Shown: positions 1 through 9,653, numbered from the stretch's first letter. The stretch is DNA of 64,000 nt from Arthrobacter sp. KBS0703 (GCF_002008315.2 NZ_MVDG02000001.1:806001-870000), one strand, 5' to 3'. A program made the numbers and translations. Notes: generated from the letters alone by a model not told the origin.

Positions 1-1193
1 TCGCCGCCGAGGCCCTGGCCGCGCTGACCCGTGAACTGGCCCGGACGGGAAACCCGTCGTCACTGCACGGTGCGGGCCGACGCGCGCGGCGGTCCGTGGA
101 GGACTCGCGGGAGGCCATTGCCGCGGCCGCCGGGGCTCACCCGTCGGAGGTCATTTTCACCTCCGGCGGCACCGAAGCGGACAATCTCGCAGTCAAGGGT
201 CTGTTTTGGTCGCGGCGCGGCCAGGATCCGCGCCGGCGGCGCATCCTGTGTACCGCCGTCGAACACCATGCCGTTCTGGACACGGTGGAGTGGCTGGAAC
301 GCCACGAGGGGGCTGAGGTGTCCTGGCTTCCGGTGGACTCGGAAGGCGTCCTTGACCTTGAGGCGTTCCAGGCCGAGCTGCTCCGGGATCCCGCGTCCAT
401 CGCCCTTGTCACTGTCATGTGGGCCAACAACGAGGTGGGCAGCATCCAGCCCATCGCGCAGGTTGTCGAGCTTTCCCGCGCGGCGGGAGTGCCGGTGCAC
501 TCCGATGCCGTGCAGGCATTCGGGTCGGTTGCCGTGGACTTCAAGGCTTCCGGGCTGGACGCGATGTCCATCTCCGGCCACAAGATCGGCGGCCCGGTCG
601 GCGTCGGGGCCCTGCTCCTGGGACGTGCCGTGAAGCTCACTCCGGTCCAGCACGGCGGGGGCCAGGAGCGTGACGTCCGTTCCGGCACGCTGGACACAGC
701 CTCCATCGCCGCCTTTGCCGCCGCGGCGGAAGCCGCTGCCAAAAACCTCCCGGCGGAATCCGCGCGGATCTCCGCCCTGCGGGACCGACTCATCGCAGGG
801 GTGCAGGACGCCGTGCCCTCTGCCGTGCTCCGCGGGGCGCGCGGCCCCGGAAGGCTGCCCGGAAACGCGCACTTCACGTTCCCCGGTTGCGAGGGTGATT
901 CCCTGCTCTTCCTCCTCGACCTCGCCGGCGTCGAGTCGTCCACGGGTTCCGCCTGCACTGCCGGTGTTCCGCGCCCGTCGCACGTTCTCCTGGCCATGGG
1001 ACTGGACGAGGCAACTGCCAGGGGTGCCCAGCGTTTCACCCTGGGCCACCCGTCAACTGACGAGGATGTGGACGCGCTGCTAGCCGCCCTCCCCGGAGCA
1101 TATGCCCGCGCCCGGCAGGCGGGCATGGCCGGTCATGAGTCCTCCATCCAGACTGCCGCCACCGTTGCCCGTCAGGGTTCGGGAATCAGCTGA
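1..1193 (+). CDS. Cysteine desulfurase family protein (IscS/NifS-like), 5' end outside window
   Basis: This is a PLP-dependent class V aminotransferase that takes sulfur from L-cysteine, here most likely to feed tRNA thiolation. The frame is open from base 3, and the visible N-terminus already contains the GNPSSLHG segment typical of residues 25-35 of the family, so only a short N-terminal piece is missing. The PLP lysine lies in SISGHKIGG. The catalytic cysteine lies in the STGSACTAG loop, and an HHAV segment matches the cofactor-stacking histidine region. The gene ends at TGA 1191-1193, overlapping the convergent oxidoreductase gene by 22 bp. A 2-thiouridylase gene (mnmA) follows about 1.5 kb downstream on the same strand, the same pairing as Rv3025c-Rv3024c. 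The family call is secure; IscS versus a dedicated MnmA partner is inference. Confidence 0.93.
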   Translation, partial: AAEALAALTRELARTGNPSSLHGAGRRARRSVEDSREAIAAAAGAHPSEVIFTSGGTEADNLAVKGLFWSRRGQDPRRRRILCTAVEHHAVLDTVEWLERHEGAEVSWLPVDSEGVLDLEAFQAELLRDPASIALVTVMWANNEVGSIQPIAQVVELSRAAGVPVHSDAVQAFGSVAVDFKASGLDAMSISGHKIGGPVGVGALLLGRAVKLTPVQHGGGQERDVRSGTLDTASIAAFAAAAEAAAKNLPAESARISALRDRLIAGVQDAVPSAVLRGARGPGRLPGNAHFTFPGCEGDSLLFLLDLAGVESSTGSACTAGVPRPSHVLLAMGLDEATARGAQRFTLGHPSTDEDVDALLAALPGAYARARQAGMAGHESSIQTAATVARQGSGIS

Positions 1194-2425
1194 TCAAAGG
1201 GGACTGCCGCGTCCGCCAGGGCGGCCGCCGCCACCTCGGAGCGGGCCGAGATGAGGGCCTTGATGGTCTTCTGTGCGCCCGGCTTGCCGGTGCGCGGCCA
1301 GTTGACGTTCATCCCCGCCACCACGCGCCCGTCCCGCTGCCAGAAGGCAACGAATTCCTTCGCTTCGAGCGAGCCGCGGATGACGGGAGCAGACCCCGCC
1401 GCGAGTGTGGGGAATCCCGAGTACTCCATGCTGACGTCGAACTGATCGGTGTAGAAGTAGGGAATGGCGTCCAGGACGGCCTCCTGACCGAGCATGGCCT
1501 TGGCCGCCACCTTGCCTCCGTTCAGCGCGTTGGCCCAGTGTTCGCTGCGGTGGTGCCCACCCGTGAACGGATGCAGCGCGTTGGCGACGTCGCCCGCCGC
1601 GAAAATATCCGGGGCGCTGGTCCGCAGTGAGGCATCGGTGAGGACCCCGTTACGGATCTCGAGGCCGGCTGAACTGGCCAGGGCGGTGTCGGGAACCACG
1701 CCCACGGCGATGACCACAACGTCTGCCGGCAGATGCTCGCCCGAATTGGTCAGGACGCCCGTGGCGCTTCCTGCGTGCCCCGTGATCTCCGTAGCGGAAG
1801 CCGGCAGCCGGAATTGGACACCGTAGCCCTCGTGCAGCGACCGGAAGAACCTGCCCAGGTCCGGACCGATCGCCCCGCCGAGCGGAACCTCCTCGAGTCC
1901 CAGCAGGGTGACTTCGTTGCCGTAGGTGCTCGCGGCTGCCGCCAGTTCCATTCCTATCCAGCCGGAGCCGATGAGGACCACCTTCCGGCCACCGGCCGCG
2001 AGTTGCCCGCGCAGGCGGCGGCTGTCATCCAGCGTGCGGAACGTCGTAACGCCGTCGAGCCCGCTGCCGGGCAGCGGAATCTGCCGGGGCGCCGCGCCCG
2101 TGGCGAGCAGCAGGGCTCCGTACCGTTCGGTTGCCCCGTCGGCGTAGCGGACGATGCGGGCGGAAGGATCGACGCCGGCCACGGGAGCGCCGAGGCGCAG
2201 GTTGACGTTGTTTTCGGCGTACCAGGTTTCCGGAACCACCTCGACGGCGTCCTCACCGGCTTTTCCCAGCAGGTATTCCTTGGACAGCGGGGGCCTGATG
2301 TAGGGATGATGCGCTTCGGCCGCGGCGACGGTGATGTTGCCCTGGAAGCCTTCGGCGCGCAGCGTGCGTGCCGCGGTGGCCCCCGCCAGGCCGCCACCGG
2401 CGATGATGATGCTCTCAAGAGTCAT
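1172..2425 (-). CDS. FAD-dependent NAD(P)H oxidoreductase, ferredoxin-reductase type
   Basis: The 417-residue protein looks like a rubredoxin/ferredoxin reductase of the pyridine nucleotide-disulfide oxidoreductase superfamily. It would move electrons from NAD(P)H to a small redox partner. The N-terminal FAD-binding Rossmann motif is IIIAGGGLAGATAA (about residues 6-19). A second dinucleotide-binding motif, VVLIGSGWIGMELA, sits near residue 150, and the FAD-contacting IFAAGDVA near residue 270. No redox-active CxxxxC disulfide is visible, which argues against a thioredoxin or glutathione reductase. No ferredoxin or oxygenase gene lies beside it, so the partner is unknown. It is transcribed alone, convergent to the desulfurase gene, from a promoter with an overlapping inverted repeat (see that entry). 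Confidence 0.9.
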   Translation of the reverse strand: MTLESIIIAGGGLAGATAARTLRAEGFQGNITVAAAEAHHPYIRPPLSKEYLLGKAGEDAVEVVPETWYAENNVNLRLGAPVAGVDPSARIVRYADGATERYGALLLATGAAPRQIPLPGSGLDGVTTFRTLDDSRRLRGQLAAGGRKVVLIGSGWIGMELAAAASTYGNEVTLLGLEEVPLGGAIGPDLGRFFRSLHEGYGVQFRLPASATEITGHAGSATGVLTNSGEHLPADVVVIAVGVVPDTALASSAGLEIRNGVLTDASLRTSAPDIFAAGDVANALHPFTGGHHRSEHWANALNGGKVAAKAMLGQEAVLDAIPYFYTDQFDVSMEYSGFPTLAAGSAPVIRGSLEAKEFVAFWQRDGRVVAGMNVNWPRTGKPGAQKTIKALISARSEVAAAALADAAVPFDQLIPEP

Positions 2426-2463
2426 GACATGCTCGATTCATCCGGTGGCCGAGTGCGGCCGCG

Positions 2464-2492
2464 TTCTAAAACCAGTACGTTTGACTTTAGAA
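2464..2492. promoter_or_regulatory. Inverted repeat over the oxidoreductase promoter (candidate operator)
   Basis: The 7-bp arms TTCTAAA (2464-2470) and TTTAGAA (2486-2492) are perfect reverse complements separated by 15 bp. The right arm overlaps the predicted -10 box of the leftward promoter, and the pair straddles the expected transcription start near 2477. That is typical placement for a repressor site. No regulator gene lies next to it in the window, so the binding protein is unknown. Confidence 0.4.
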
Positions 2493-2512
2493 GTGCCGTC
2501 CTGCGCGGTCAA
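2484..2512 (-). promoter_or_regulatory. Predicted promoter of the FAD oxidoreductase gene
   Basis: Read leftwards, a -35 box TTGACC (2512-2507), a 17-bp spacer and a -10 box TAAAGT (2489-2484) match the housekeeping sigma-factor pattern. The expected start lies about 50 nt upstream of the ATG at 2425. Confidence 0.5.
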
Positions 2513-2675
2513 GGGAATTTAGGGCCTGATTCGGCCGGGCGCTAGAATAGATGGGCAAGCGGTGTGTCATCTGACGTAGGTGCCAACAGGGGAGTGACCC
2601 GCGCCCCGCACTGCGTTTCAGAATCCGGCGTTGCGAATCGCCGGCCGGGCCGCCATCAGACTACAGAAAGCCGAA

Positions 2676-3818
2676 ATGCGAGTTCTAGCAGCTATGAGCG
2701 GCGGAGTTGACTCCGCCGTCGCCGCCGCCCGCGCCGTCGACGCGGGGCACGACGTCGTCGGCGTTCACCTGGCGCTGTCCAGGATGCCGGGCACCCTGCG
2801 CACGGGAAGCCGCGGCTGCTGCACCATTGAGGACTCGCGCGACGCGTGGCGCGCCTGTGACGTTCTGGGAATCCCTTACTACGTGTGGGACTTTTCCGAG
2901 CGGTTCAAGGAAGACGTGGTCCAGGACTTTATCGACGAGTACGCTGCCGGCCGGACGCCCAACCCCTGCATGCGCTGCAATGAGCGCATCAAGTTCGCGG
3001 CCCTGCTGGAGAAGGCCATCGCCCTTGGCTTCGACGCCGTCTGCACCGGCCACTACGCGAAGGTGATCACCGACGCCGACGGCAACCCCGAGCTGCACCG
3101 CGCCGCTGACTGGGCCAAGGACCAGAGCTACGTCCTCGGGGTGTTGACCCATGAGCAGCTCAAGCACTCGATGTTTCCCCTCGCGGACACACCCTCCAAG
3201 GCCGAGGTCCGGGCGGAAGCGGAACGGCGCGGCCTGTCCGTCGCCAACAAGCCGGACAGCCACGATATCTGCTTCATCCCGGACGGGGACACCGCCGGCT
3301 GGCTCGCCGAGAAGATTGAGATGAGCACCGGCGACATCGTTGACGAAACCGGTTCCAAGGTTGGCGAGCACCCGGGGGCAAATGCCTTCACGGTCGGCCA
3401 GCGTCGTGGCCTCAAGCTCGGCCGGCCTGCCGCCGACGGGAAGCCCAGGTTCGTGCTGGAAATCCGGCCCAAGGAAAACAAGGTGGTGGTCGGGCCGGAG
3501 GCGCTGCTCGCCATCGACGAGATCCGCGGCATCAAGGTTTCCTGGGCGGGGCTGCCCATCGCCGAGGTGGGCACAGGGGCGGAGTTTGACTGCTATGCGC
3601 AGGTGCGCGCCCACGGCGACCCCGTCCCCGCGACGGCCCGCATGGAGCGGATGGCCGATGACGCCGGAGTGCTGCGCGACCGCCTCGTGGTTACGCTGAC
3701 TGATCCCCTTCGCGGAGTCGCCCCCGGACAGACGGTGGTCCTGTACCAGGGCAGCCGGGTCCTCGGCCAAGCCACCATCGACGCCGCGCGTTCGTTGCAG
3801 CGCGCTGAACTCAACTGA
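2676..3818 (+). CDS. mnmA: tRNA-specific 2-thiouridylase MnmA
   Basis: MnmA thiolates U34 of the tRNAs for Lys, Glu and Gln, using ATP and a persulfide relayed from a cysteine desulfurase. The 380-residue protein has the PP-loop SGGVDSA at about residues 9-15. The first catalytic cysteine is in NPCMRCN and the second in [12 protein letters not shown], with GHYAKV between them, and the C-terminal beta-barrel is present. I chose ATG 2676 because [13 protein letters not shown] is the usual N-terminus and an AGAAAG precedes it; an in-frame codon at 2631 would add 15 unlikely residues. The upstream intergenic region has a TAGAAT hexamer at 2543-2548 that could be its -10 box. An intrinsic terminator follows the stop codon. 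Confidence 0.96.
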   Translation: MRVLAAMSGGVDSAVAAARAVDAGHDVVGVHLALSRMPGTLRTGSRGCCTIEDSRDAWRACDVLGIPYYVWDFSERFKEDVVQDFIDEYAAGRTPNPCMRCNERIKFAALLEKAIALGFDAVCTGHYAKVITDADGNPELHRAADWAKDQSYVLGVLTHEQLKHSMFPLADTPSKAEVRAEAERRGLSVANKPDSHDICFIPDGDTAGWLAEKIEMSTGDIVDETGSKVGEHPGANAFTVGQRRGLKLGRPAADGKPRFVLEIRPKENKVVVGPEALLAIDEIRGIKVSWAGLPIAEVGTGAEFDCYAQVRAHGDPVPATARMERMADDAGVLRDRLVVTLTDPLRGVAPGQTVVLYQGSRVLGQATIDAARSLQRAELN

Positions 3819-3860
3819 CGCGCACCCCTGAACTGGTCTGACGCAACTCCGGACCACGTA

Positions 3861-3890
3861 ACGGCCGACGGATACCCGTCGGCCGTTTTT
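3861..3890 (+). terminator. Rho-independent terminator of mnmA
   Basis: A perfect 10-bp stem (3861-3870 with 3877-3886) with a 6-nt loop is followed by a run of five T. It lies 43 bp after the mnmA stop. Confidence 0.85.
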
Positions 3891-4070
3891 CGTACCCACG
3901 GGTAGCTCCGAAACCCTGCCTCGGCCCCATTATGGTAAATTTTGTGTCTCATCTCACAAGATGCAGCGATTCACCGGGCAACCGTCTGGTTCAATCAAGG
4001 CATCAGGACAGCGCGTCGCCCGCACGATTCATGCCGGGCCGCGCGCACTCATCGAACAGAAAGTTCACAG

Positions 4071-5705
4071 ATGGCAATGAACAAAAAGGCCTTGCAGGGC
4101 GCTATCGCGTTCGCAGGCATTTCCGCTTTCGCATTGACTGCCTGCACGGGCCCCTCCGGCGGCGGCGGAACAACCACCGGCAGCGCTGGCGGTGGCACCA
4201 TCACCTATGGCACCACCGACAAGGTGGTAACTCTCGATCCGGCCGGTTCCTACGACGCCGGTTCCTTCATGGTCATGAACCAGATCTATCCGTTCCTCAT
4301 GAACTCCAAGCCCGGATCTGCCGATGCTTCCCCCGACATCGCCGAATCTGCGTCCTTCACCACCCCGACGGAATACACCGTCAAGCTCAAGCCGGGCCTC
4401 AAGTTCGCCAACGGCCACGCGCTGACGTCCTCGGACGTGAAGTTCTCCATCGACCGCGTAGTCAAGATCGCTGACCCCAACGGCCCGGCGTCACTGCTGG
4501 GCAACCTGAAGTCAGTGGCAGCCAAGGACGATTCCACGGTCGTCTTCACGCTCAAGGCCGGCAACGACCAGGTGTTCCCGGGTGTCCTCGCATCCAACTC
4601 CGGCCCGATCGTCGACGAAGAGGTCTTCCCGGCGGACAAGATCATGGGCGACGACGAAATCGTCAAGGCCAAGCCCTTTGCCGGGCCGTACACCATTGAG
4701 AGCTACAAGAAGAACGAGCTGGTCAGCCTCAAGGCCAACCCGGACTACCAGGGCCTCCTCGGCAAACCGGCCAACGACGGCGCCAACATCAAGTACTACG
4801 CCGACTCCAACAACCTGAAGCTGGACGTTCAGCAGGGCAACATCGACGTCGCCGGCCGCAGCCTTACAGCCACCGACGCCGCAGACCTGGAAAAGGACTC
4901 GAAGGTCAAGGTCCACAAGGGTCCCGGCGGCGAGTTGCGCTACATCGTGTTCAACTTCGACACCATGCCGTTCGGCGCCAAGTCCGCCGACGCCGATCCC
5001 AAGAAGGCCCTCGCAGTGCGCCAGGCCATGGCCGACCTGGTGGACCGTGACGCCATCGCCACGCAGGTGTACAAGGGCACCTACCTGCCGGCGTACTCCG
5101 TGGTTCCGGACGGATTCGCCGGCGCCATCCAGCCGCTCAAAGAAATGTACGGCGACGGCAGCGGCAAGCCCAGCCTGGACAAGGCCAAGAAGGCCTTCGC
5201 CGACGCCGGCATCACCGGCACCGTCAACATCAAGCTCCAGTACAATCCGGACCACTACGGCAAGTCCTCGGGCGACGAATACGCCATGATCAAGGAACAG
5301 CTGGAGAAGTCGGGCCTGTTCAAGGTGGACCTCCAGTCCACCGAATGGGTCACCTACTCCAAGGCACGCACCGCGGACGCCTACCCGGTCTACCAGCTCG
5401 GCTGGTTCCCGGACTACTCCGACGCTGACAACTACCTGACGCCGTTCTTCGTGCCCGGCAACTTCCTCAAGAACCACTACGAGAACCCGGCTGTTACGGA
5501 TCTCGTCAGCAAGCAGCTCACCACGGTTGACAAGGCCGAACGCGAAAAGGTGCTGGGCGAAGCCCAGACGGCCGTCGCCAAGGACCTGTCCACGCTGCCG
5601 CTGCTGCAGGGTGCCCAGCTGATGGTGGCGGGAGCGGACGTCAAGGGTGTTGAAAAGACCCTCGATGCATCGTTCAAGACCCGTCTCGGCGTAATCTCCA
5701 AGTAG
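4071..5705 (+). CDS. ABC transporter substrate-binding lipoprotein, family 5 (dipeptide/oligopeptide type)
   Basis: This is the extracellular solute-binding lipoprotein of a Dpp/Opp-type importer (544 residues). A Lys-containing N-region and hydrophobic stretch end in the lipobox LTAC, with Cys25 as the lipidated residue, followed by a Gly/Ser/Thr-rich tether. The rest shows the family 5 layout: LDPAGSYD near the start, VKLKPGLKFANG in the first lobe, and a WFPDYSDADNYL segment late in the protein. ATG 4071 is preferred because it gives a proper signal peptide; ATG 4077 is also possible. Substrate specificity cannot be read from sequence. A TATGGT at 3931-3936 could be its -10 box. A terminator between this gene and the permease genes should give excess binding protein over the membrane complex. 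Confidence 0.93.
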   Translation: MAMNKKALQGAIAFAGISAFALTACTGPSGGGGTTTGSAGGGTITYGTTDKVVTLDPAGSYDAGSFMVMNQIYPFLMNSKPGSADASPDIAESASFTTPTEYTVKLKPGLKFANGHALTSSDVKFSIDRVVKIADPNGPASLLGNLKSVAAKDDSTVVFTLKAGNDQVFPGVLASNSGPIVDEEVFPADKIMGDDEIVKAKPFAGPYTIESYKKNELVSLKANPDYQGLLGKPANDGANIKYYADSNNLKLDVQQGNIDVAGRSLTATDAADLEKDSKVKVHKGPGGELRYIVFNFDTMPFGAKSADADPKKALAVRQAMADLVDRDAIATQVYKGTYLPAYSVVPDGFAGAIQPLKEMYGDGSGKPSLDKAKKAFADAGITGTVNIKLQYNPDHYGKSSGDEYAMIKEQLEKSGLFKVDLQSTEWVTYSKARTADAYPVYQLGWFPDYSDADNYLTPFFVPGNFLKNHYENPAVTDLVSKQLTTVDKAEREKVLGEAQTAVAKDLSTLPLLQGAQLMVAGADVKGVEKTLDASFKTRLGVISK

Positions 5706-5739
5706 GACTGCATCCCCATTAGGTCCTGACCAGCTGAGG

Positions 5740-5772
5740 AGGCGGGACGCCTGCGAGGCGTCCCGCCTTTCT
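5740..5772 (+). terminator. Intergenic terminator/attenuator between the binding protein and permease genes
   Basis: A perfect 12-bp stem (5740-5751 with 5757-5768) and a 5-nt loop are followed by a T-rich tail (TTCTT). It sits inside the transporter operon, so partial read-through is expected. Confidence 0.75.
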
Positions 5773-5834
5773 TACTGGTTGCCGAACAGCAGAATCCGGA
5801 GCCCGACGGCCCGGAAACACAAAATTAGGCAGTA

Positions 5835-6926
5835 ATGACAACACTGATTGAGGCGCCGCCAACCGACGCCGACGGCCTTCTGCCGTCAAAGAAGAAGAAG
5901 TCCGGTGGGGGACTGGGCCAGTACATCATGATCAGGTTCCTCCTGATCTTTCCCACCATATTCATCCTGGTCACCATGGTGTTCTTCCTCATGCGGATCA
6001 CCGGTGATCCTGTCACGGCCGCTATGGGCGGCCGGCTACCGCCGGAGCAGCTGCAGGAGCGGATCCATGCTGCGGGCTACGACCGCCCGCTCCTGGTCCA
6101 GTACTTCGAGTACCTGGCACAGCTTGCCACCGGGAACTTCGGAACCACGCTGTCGGACAACCGCAGGGTCACCGAGATGCTGGCCACGTACGGCGCGGCC
6201 ACCCTCGAACTGACCATCAACGCCCTGATCGTCGCGCTTCTGGTGGGCATTCCCCTCGGCATGATCGCTGCCCACCGTCGTGATCACGCTCCCGACGCCG
6301 TGCTGCGCGTGTTCGCGATCCTCTGCTACGCCACGCCGGTATTCTTCGCGGGCCTGCTGCTGAAACTGACGTTCTCGGTGTGGCTCGGCTGGCTCCCGGT
6401 GGCGGGGCGCGCCAAGACGTCCAGCGAACTGGCACTCACCGGACTGCAGGCACCCACCGGCATCTATTGGCTCGATGCAATCCGCAGCGGCAATGTGGCG
6501 GCCCTGGGCGATGTGATGGCGCATGCCGTCCTTCCCGCAGTTGCCCTGGGGCTCCTGACAGCCGGCATCTTCCTCCGGCTGGTGAGGACCAACGTGATCG
6601 GCACGCTCGGCCGGGACTACGTCGAGGCAGGGCGTTCCCGCGGTGTAAGCGAATTCCGTCTGGTCACCAAACACGCCTACAAGCCCGCGCTGATCCCCAT
6701 CATCACCGTGATGGGCCTCCAGATCGCAGTGATGCTCGGCGGCGCCGTGCTGACGGAAAAGACCTTCGAGTGGCAGGGTCTCGGCTTCCAGCTGGCCAAC
6801 TACCTGACGGCCCGCGACTTTGTGGCGGTTCAGGGCATTGTGGTGCTCCTGGCCGTCATCGTGGCCGTCACCAACTTCATCGTGGACATCGTGGCCGCGC
6901 TGATCGATCCCCGCGTGAGGTACTGA
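5835..6926 (+). CDS. ABC transporter permease, DppB/OppB family
   Basis: The inner-membrane permease subunit (363 residues) is the partner of the binding protein upstream. After about 30 cytoplasmic residues, with a KKKK cluster near residues 19-22, a first transmembrane helix (FLLIFPTIFILVTMVFFL) begins. Several more helices follow. The EAA loop that contacts the ATPase is DYVEAGRSRGVSEFRL, about 85 residues from the end. The large periplasmic loop after helix 1, with YDRPLLVQY, is typical of DppB. The gene is separated from the next permease gene by one base, indicating translational coupling. Confidence 0.93.
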   Translation: MTTLIEAPPTDADGLLPSKKKKSGGGLGQYIMIRFLLIFPTIFILVTMVFFLMRITGDPVTAAMGGRLPPEQLQERIHAAGYDRPLLVQYFEYLAQLATGNFGTTLSDNRRVTEMLATYGAATLELTINALIVALLVGIPLGMIAAHRRDHAPDAVLRVFAILCYATPVFFAGLLLKLTFSVWLGWLPVAGRAKTSSELALTGLQAPTGIYWLDAIRSGNVAALGDVMAHAVLPAVALGLLTAGIFLRLVRTNVIGTLGRDYVEAGRSRGVSEFRLVTKHAYKPALIPIITVMGLQIAVMLGGAVLTEKTFEWQGLGFQLANYLTARDFVAVQGIVVLLAVIVAVTNFIVDIVAALIDPRVRY

Positions 6927-6927
6927 C

Positions 6928-7953
6928 ATGAGTACGAATGTTCCGGTGGAAACCACCGTGGATCACAGGGCTCCGCTGTTCAAGCGGCTCCCCGTCATTT
7001 CGCATTTCAACAAGAGCGTGGGGCTGCAGCGGGGGATGCTCGTCATGGGCCTCGTCCTGACCGGGACGTTCCTGTTGACCGCCATCTTTGCACCGCTCAT
7101 TGCTCCCTTCGGCTTTGCCCAGCTTTCCGACGCCGACGGCAGCTTTCCCACGCAGGAACCGCCCGGCGGCAAGCATCTGTGGGGCACTACCGTGGGTGGC
7201 TACGATGTTCTTTCCCGCGTCGTCTGGGGTTCCCAGACGGCGGTCTTCGTCATCGTTGTAGCTGTACTGCTGTCCATCTTCGCCGGCGTCATCCTGGGCC
7301 TGGTCAGCGGCTACATCGGCGGCTGGCTGGACCGCATCCTGGTGGTCGTTGCAGACGCCATTTATGCCTTCCCCTCGCTGCTCGTGGCCATTGTCATGGC
7401 CATCGTCATCAGCGGCGGCCAGTCGAGCCTCTTCGGCGGCGTGATGGCGGCAGCCATCTCCATCACCGTCGTGTTCATTCCCCAGTACTTCCGGGTCATC
7501 CGGGCCGAGACCATCCGGCTTAAGGCTGAGCCGTTCGTCGAATCGGCCAAGGTAGTGGGCGCATCGAGCATCCGCATCATGAGCAGGCACATTTATCGGA
7601 ACGCCACGCGGACCCTTCCGCTGATTTTCACCCTGAACGCTTCCGAGGCGATCCTGACCCTTGCCGGCCTGGGCTTCCTGGGATTCGGCATCGAGCCCTC
7701 CTCGGCCGCTGAATGGGGCTTCGACCTCAACAAGGCCCTGGCGGACACAACCTCCGGCATCTGGTGGACGGGTGTATTCCCCGGCCTCGCCATCGTCTGG
7801 ACCGTACTGGGACTCACCCTGGTGGGCGAGAGCATCAACGACCTGAACGATCCGCGCCTTCGAGGCCGCAAGAAAGCTGCCTCCGGCAAGGGCGGGCCGG
7901 ACTCGACCGCAGGTGCGCAGGCAGCCATCGACGCAGAAGTGAGAAGCTCATGA
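6928..7953 (+). CDS. ABC transporter permease, DppC/OppC family
   Basis: The second permease subunit of the importer has 341 residues. It has the cytoplasmic N-terminal segment and first helix typical of DppC (LVMGLVLTGTFLLTAIFAP), then GTTVGGYDVLSRVVWGSQT, which matches the family's conserved GTD..GRDV.SR segment. The EAA-type loop is VESAKVVGASSIRIMSRHI. The GTG/ATG choice is not an issue because ATG 6928 starts directly after the preceding stop. The end overlaps the ATPase gene by 4 bp (ATGA). Confidence 0.93.
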   Translation: MSTNVPVETTVDHRAPLFKRLPVISHFNKSVGLQRGMLVMGLVLTGTFLLTAIFAPLIAPFGFAQLSDADGSFPTQEPPGGKHLWGTTVGGYDVLSRVVWGSQTAVFVIVVAVLLSIFAGVILGLVSGYIGGWLDRILVVVADAIYAFPSLLVAIVMAIVISGGQSSLFGGVMAAAISITVVFIPQYFRVIRAETIRLKAEPFVESAKVVGASSIRIMSRHIYRNATRTLPLIFTLNASEAILTLAGLGFLGFGIEPSSAAEWGFDLNKALADTTSGIWWTGVFPGLAIVWTVLGLTLVGESINDLNDPRLRGRKKAASGKGGPDSTAGAQAAIDAEVRSS

Positions 7954-9653
7954 CCGTCAACATCGACAGGAGAGGCACCGGCACAGGCCCGGTCCTCGAC
8001 ATTGACCACCTCGAGGTCACCTTCGCCACCGACGCCGGCGATGTACATGCCGTCAAGGACGTCAGCCTCCAGGTCAACCCCGGCGAGGTCCTGGCCATCG
8101 TCGGCGAATCCGGTTCCGGCAAAACAGTCACCGCCAAGACCATCCTCGGCCTGCTGCCCGAAACGGCCACCAGCCGCGGAGCCGTGCTGATCAACGGAAA
8201 CAACGTCATCAGCGTCAGTGCCAGGGAGCTCCGGCAGATCCGGGGACGCGACGTGGCCATGGTGTTCCAGGAGCCGTCCACGGCCCTGAACCCGGTATTC
8301 ACCGTCGGCTGGCAGATCGCCGAAGGCATCCGGGCGCATTCCGGCGGTCCCGGCGGAAGGCGGGTTTCGGCCAAGGACGCGAAGACCAGGGCCATCGAGG
8401 CCCTGGGGAAAGTGGGGATTCCGGATCCGGAAACGCGGGTCAACTACTATCCGCACCAGTTCTCCGGCGGGCAGAAGCAGCGCGTGGTCATTGCCGCTGC
8501 CCTCGCGCTGAATCCTGGCCTCATCGTGGCGGACGAACCCACCACGGCTCTGGACGTCACCGTGCAGGCCGAGATCCTGGAGCTCCTGCGGGACCTGCGG
8601 GACAAGTACGGAACCTCCATCGTGCTGATCACGCACAACATGGGGGTCGTGGCAGACCTCGCCGACCGCGTCGTGGTGATGTACCAGGGCGACGTCGTGG
8701 AGGAGGCGTCGGTCAAGACCCTGTTTGCCGAACCGCGGCAGGACTACACCAGAAAACTGCTGGCTGCCGTCCCCCACCTCGGCCGGAACTCGGCCTCGGA
8801 AGGGATGACGGAACGGGCGCACCAGGGCGGCAAGGTGCTGGTGGAGGCCAAAGGCCTGACCATCGAATACCCTGGCCGGCTGGGCAGCCCCGCCTTCAAA
8901 GCCGTGGACGGTGTGAGCTTCACGGTGTCCGAGGGCGAGGTCTTTGGCCTCGTGGGCGAGTCAGGTTCCGGCAAAACCACCATCGGCCGTGCCATTGCGG
9001 GGCTCAACCGCACCACGGGCGGAAGCCTCAGCGTGCTCGGCTACGAGATGCTCAACCTCAAGGAGCGGACCTTCAAGCCGCTTCGCAAGGACATCGGATT
9101 CGTGTTCCAGGACCCGGCAGCGTCGTTCAATCCCCAGCTGACCATCGGGGACTGTGTGGCGGAGCCGCTGATCATCCACACAAATCCGTCGGCGGCGCAG
9201 GCGCGCAAACGCGTCGGCGAGCTGCTCGAATCAGTTCAGTTGCCGGCGTCGTACGCTGACCGCTTTCCGCACGAACTGTCCGGCGGGCAGCGCCAGCGGG
9301 CATCGCTGGCGCGGGCCCTGATCCTCAACCCGAAGCTGCTGATCGCCGACGAGCCCACCTCCGCGCTGGACGTTTCGGTGCAGGCGAAGGTGCTGGAGCT
9401 ATTCAAGGAAATCCAGCGGGAGTTCGGATTCGCAGCCCTGTTCATCAGCCACGACCTGGCCGTGGTGGACATGCTGTCGCACTGGGTGGGGGTGCTGTAC
9501 AAGGGCAAGCTGGTTGAACAGGGGATCGGCCAGCATGTCATGGGTGCGCCCCAGCACGATTACACCAAGCGACTCATCGCGTCGCTCCCGGTTCCGGATC
9601 CGGCCGAGCAGGCCAAGCGCAGGGAGGACCACCGCGCCCTCCTGGGCATCTAG
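7950..9653 (+). CDS. Dipeptide-type ABC transporter ATPase, two NBDs fused (DppD-DppF)
   Basis: Both nucleotide-binding domains of the importer are carried in one 567-residue chain. Domain 1 has Walker A GESGSGKTVTAK, signature FSGGQKQR and Walker B LIVADEPTTALD. Domain 2 has GESGSGKTTIGR, LSGGQRQR and LLIADEPTSALD. A linker near residues 275-290 joins them, each domain having the QDY/HDYTK..L C-terminal segment of the oligopeptide transporter class. The ATG at 7950 overlaps the preceding stop (ATGA), so the start is fixed by coupling. Both halves look catalytically intact. Confidence 0.94.
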   Translation: MTVNIDRRGTGTGPVLDIDHLEVTFATDAGDVHAVKDVSLQVNPGEVLAIVGESGSGKTVTAKTILGLLPETATSRGAVLINGNNVISVSARELRQIRGRDVAMVFQEPSTALNPVFTVGWQIAEGIRAHSGGPGGRRVSAKDAKTRAIEALGKVGIPDPETRVNYYPHQFSGGQKQRVVIAAALALNPGLIVADEPTTALDVTVQAEILELLRDLRDKYGTSIVLITHNMGVVADLADRVVVMYQGDVVEEASVKTLFAEPRQDYTRKLLAAVPHLGRNSASEGMTERAHQGGKVLVEAKGLTIEYPGRLGSPAFKAVDGVSFTVSEGEVFGLVGESGSGKTTIGRAIAGLNRTTGGSLSVLGYEMLNLKERTFKPLRKDIGFVFQDPAASFNPQLTIGDCVAEPLIIHTNPSAAQARKRVGELLESVQLPASYADRFPHELSGGQRQRASLARALILNPKLLIADEPTSALDVSVQAKVLELFKEIQREFGFAALFISHDLAVVDMLSHWVGVLYKGKLVEQGIGQHVMGAPQHDYTKRLIASLPVPDPAEQAKRREDHRALLGI

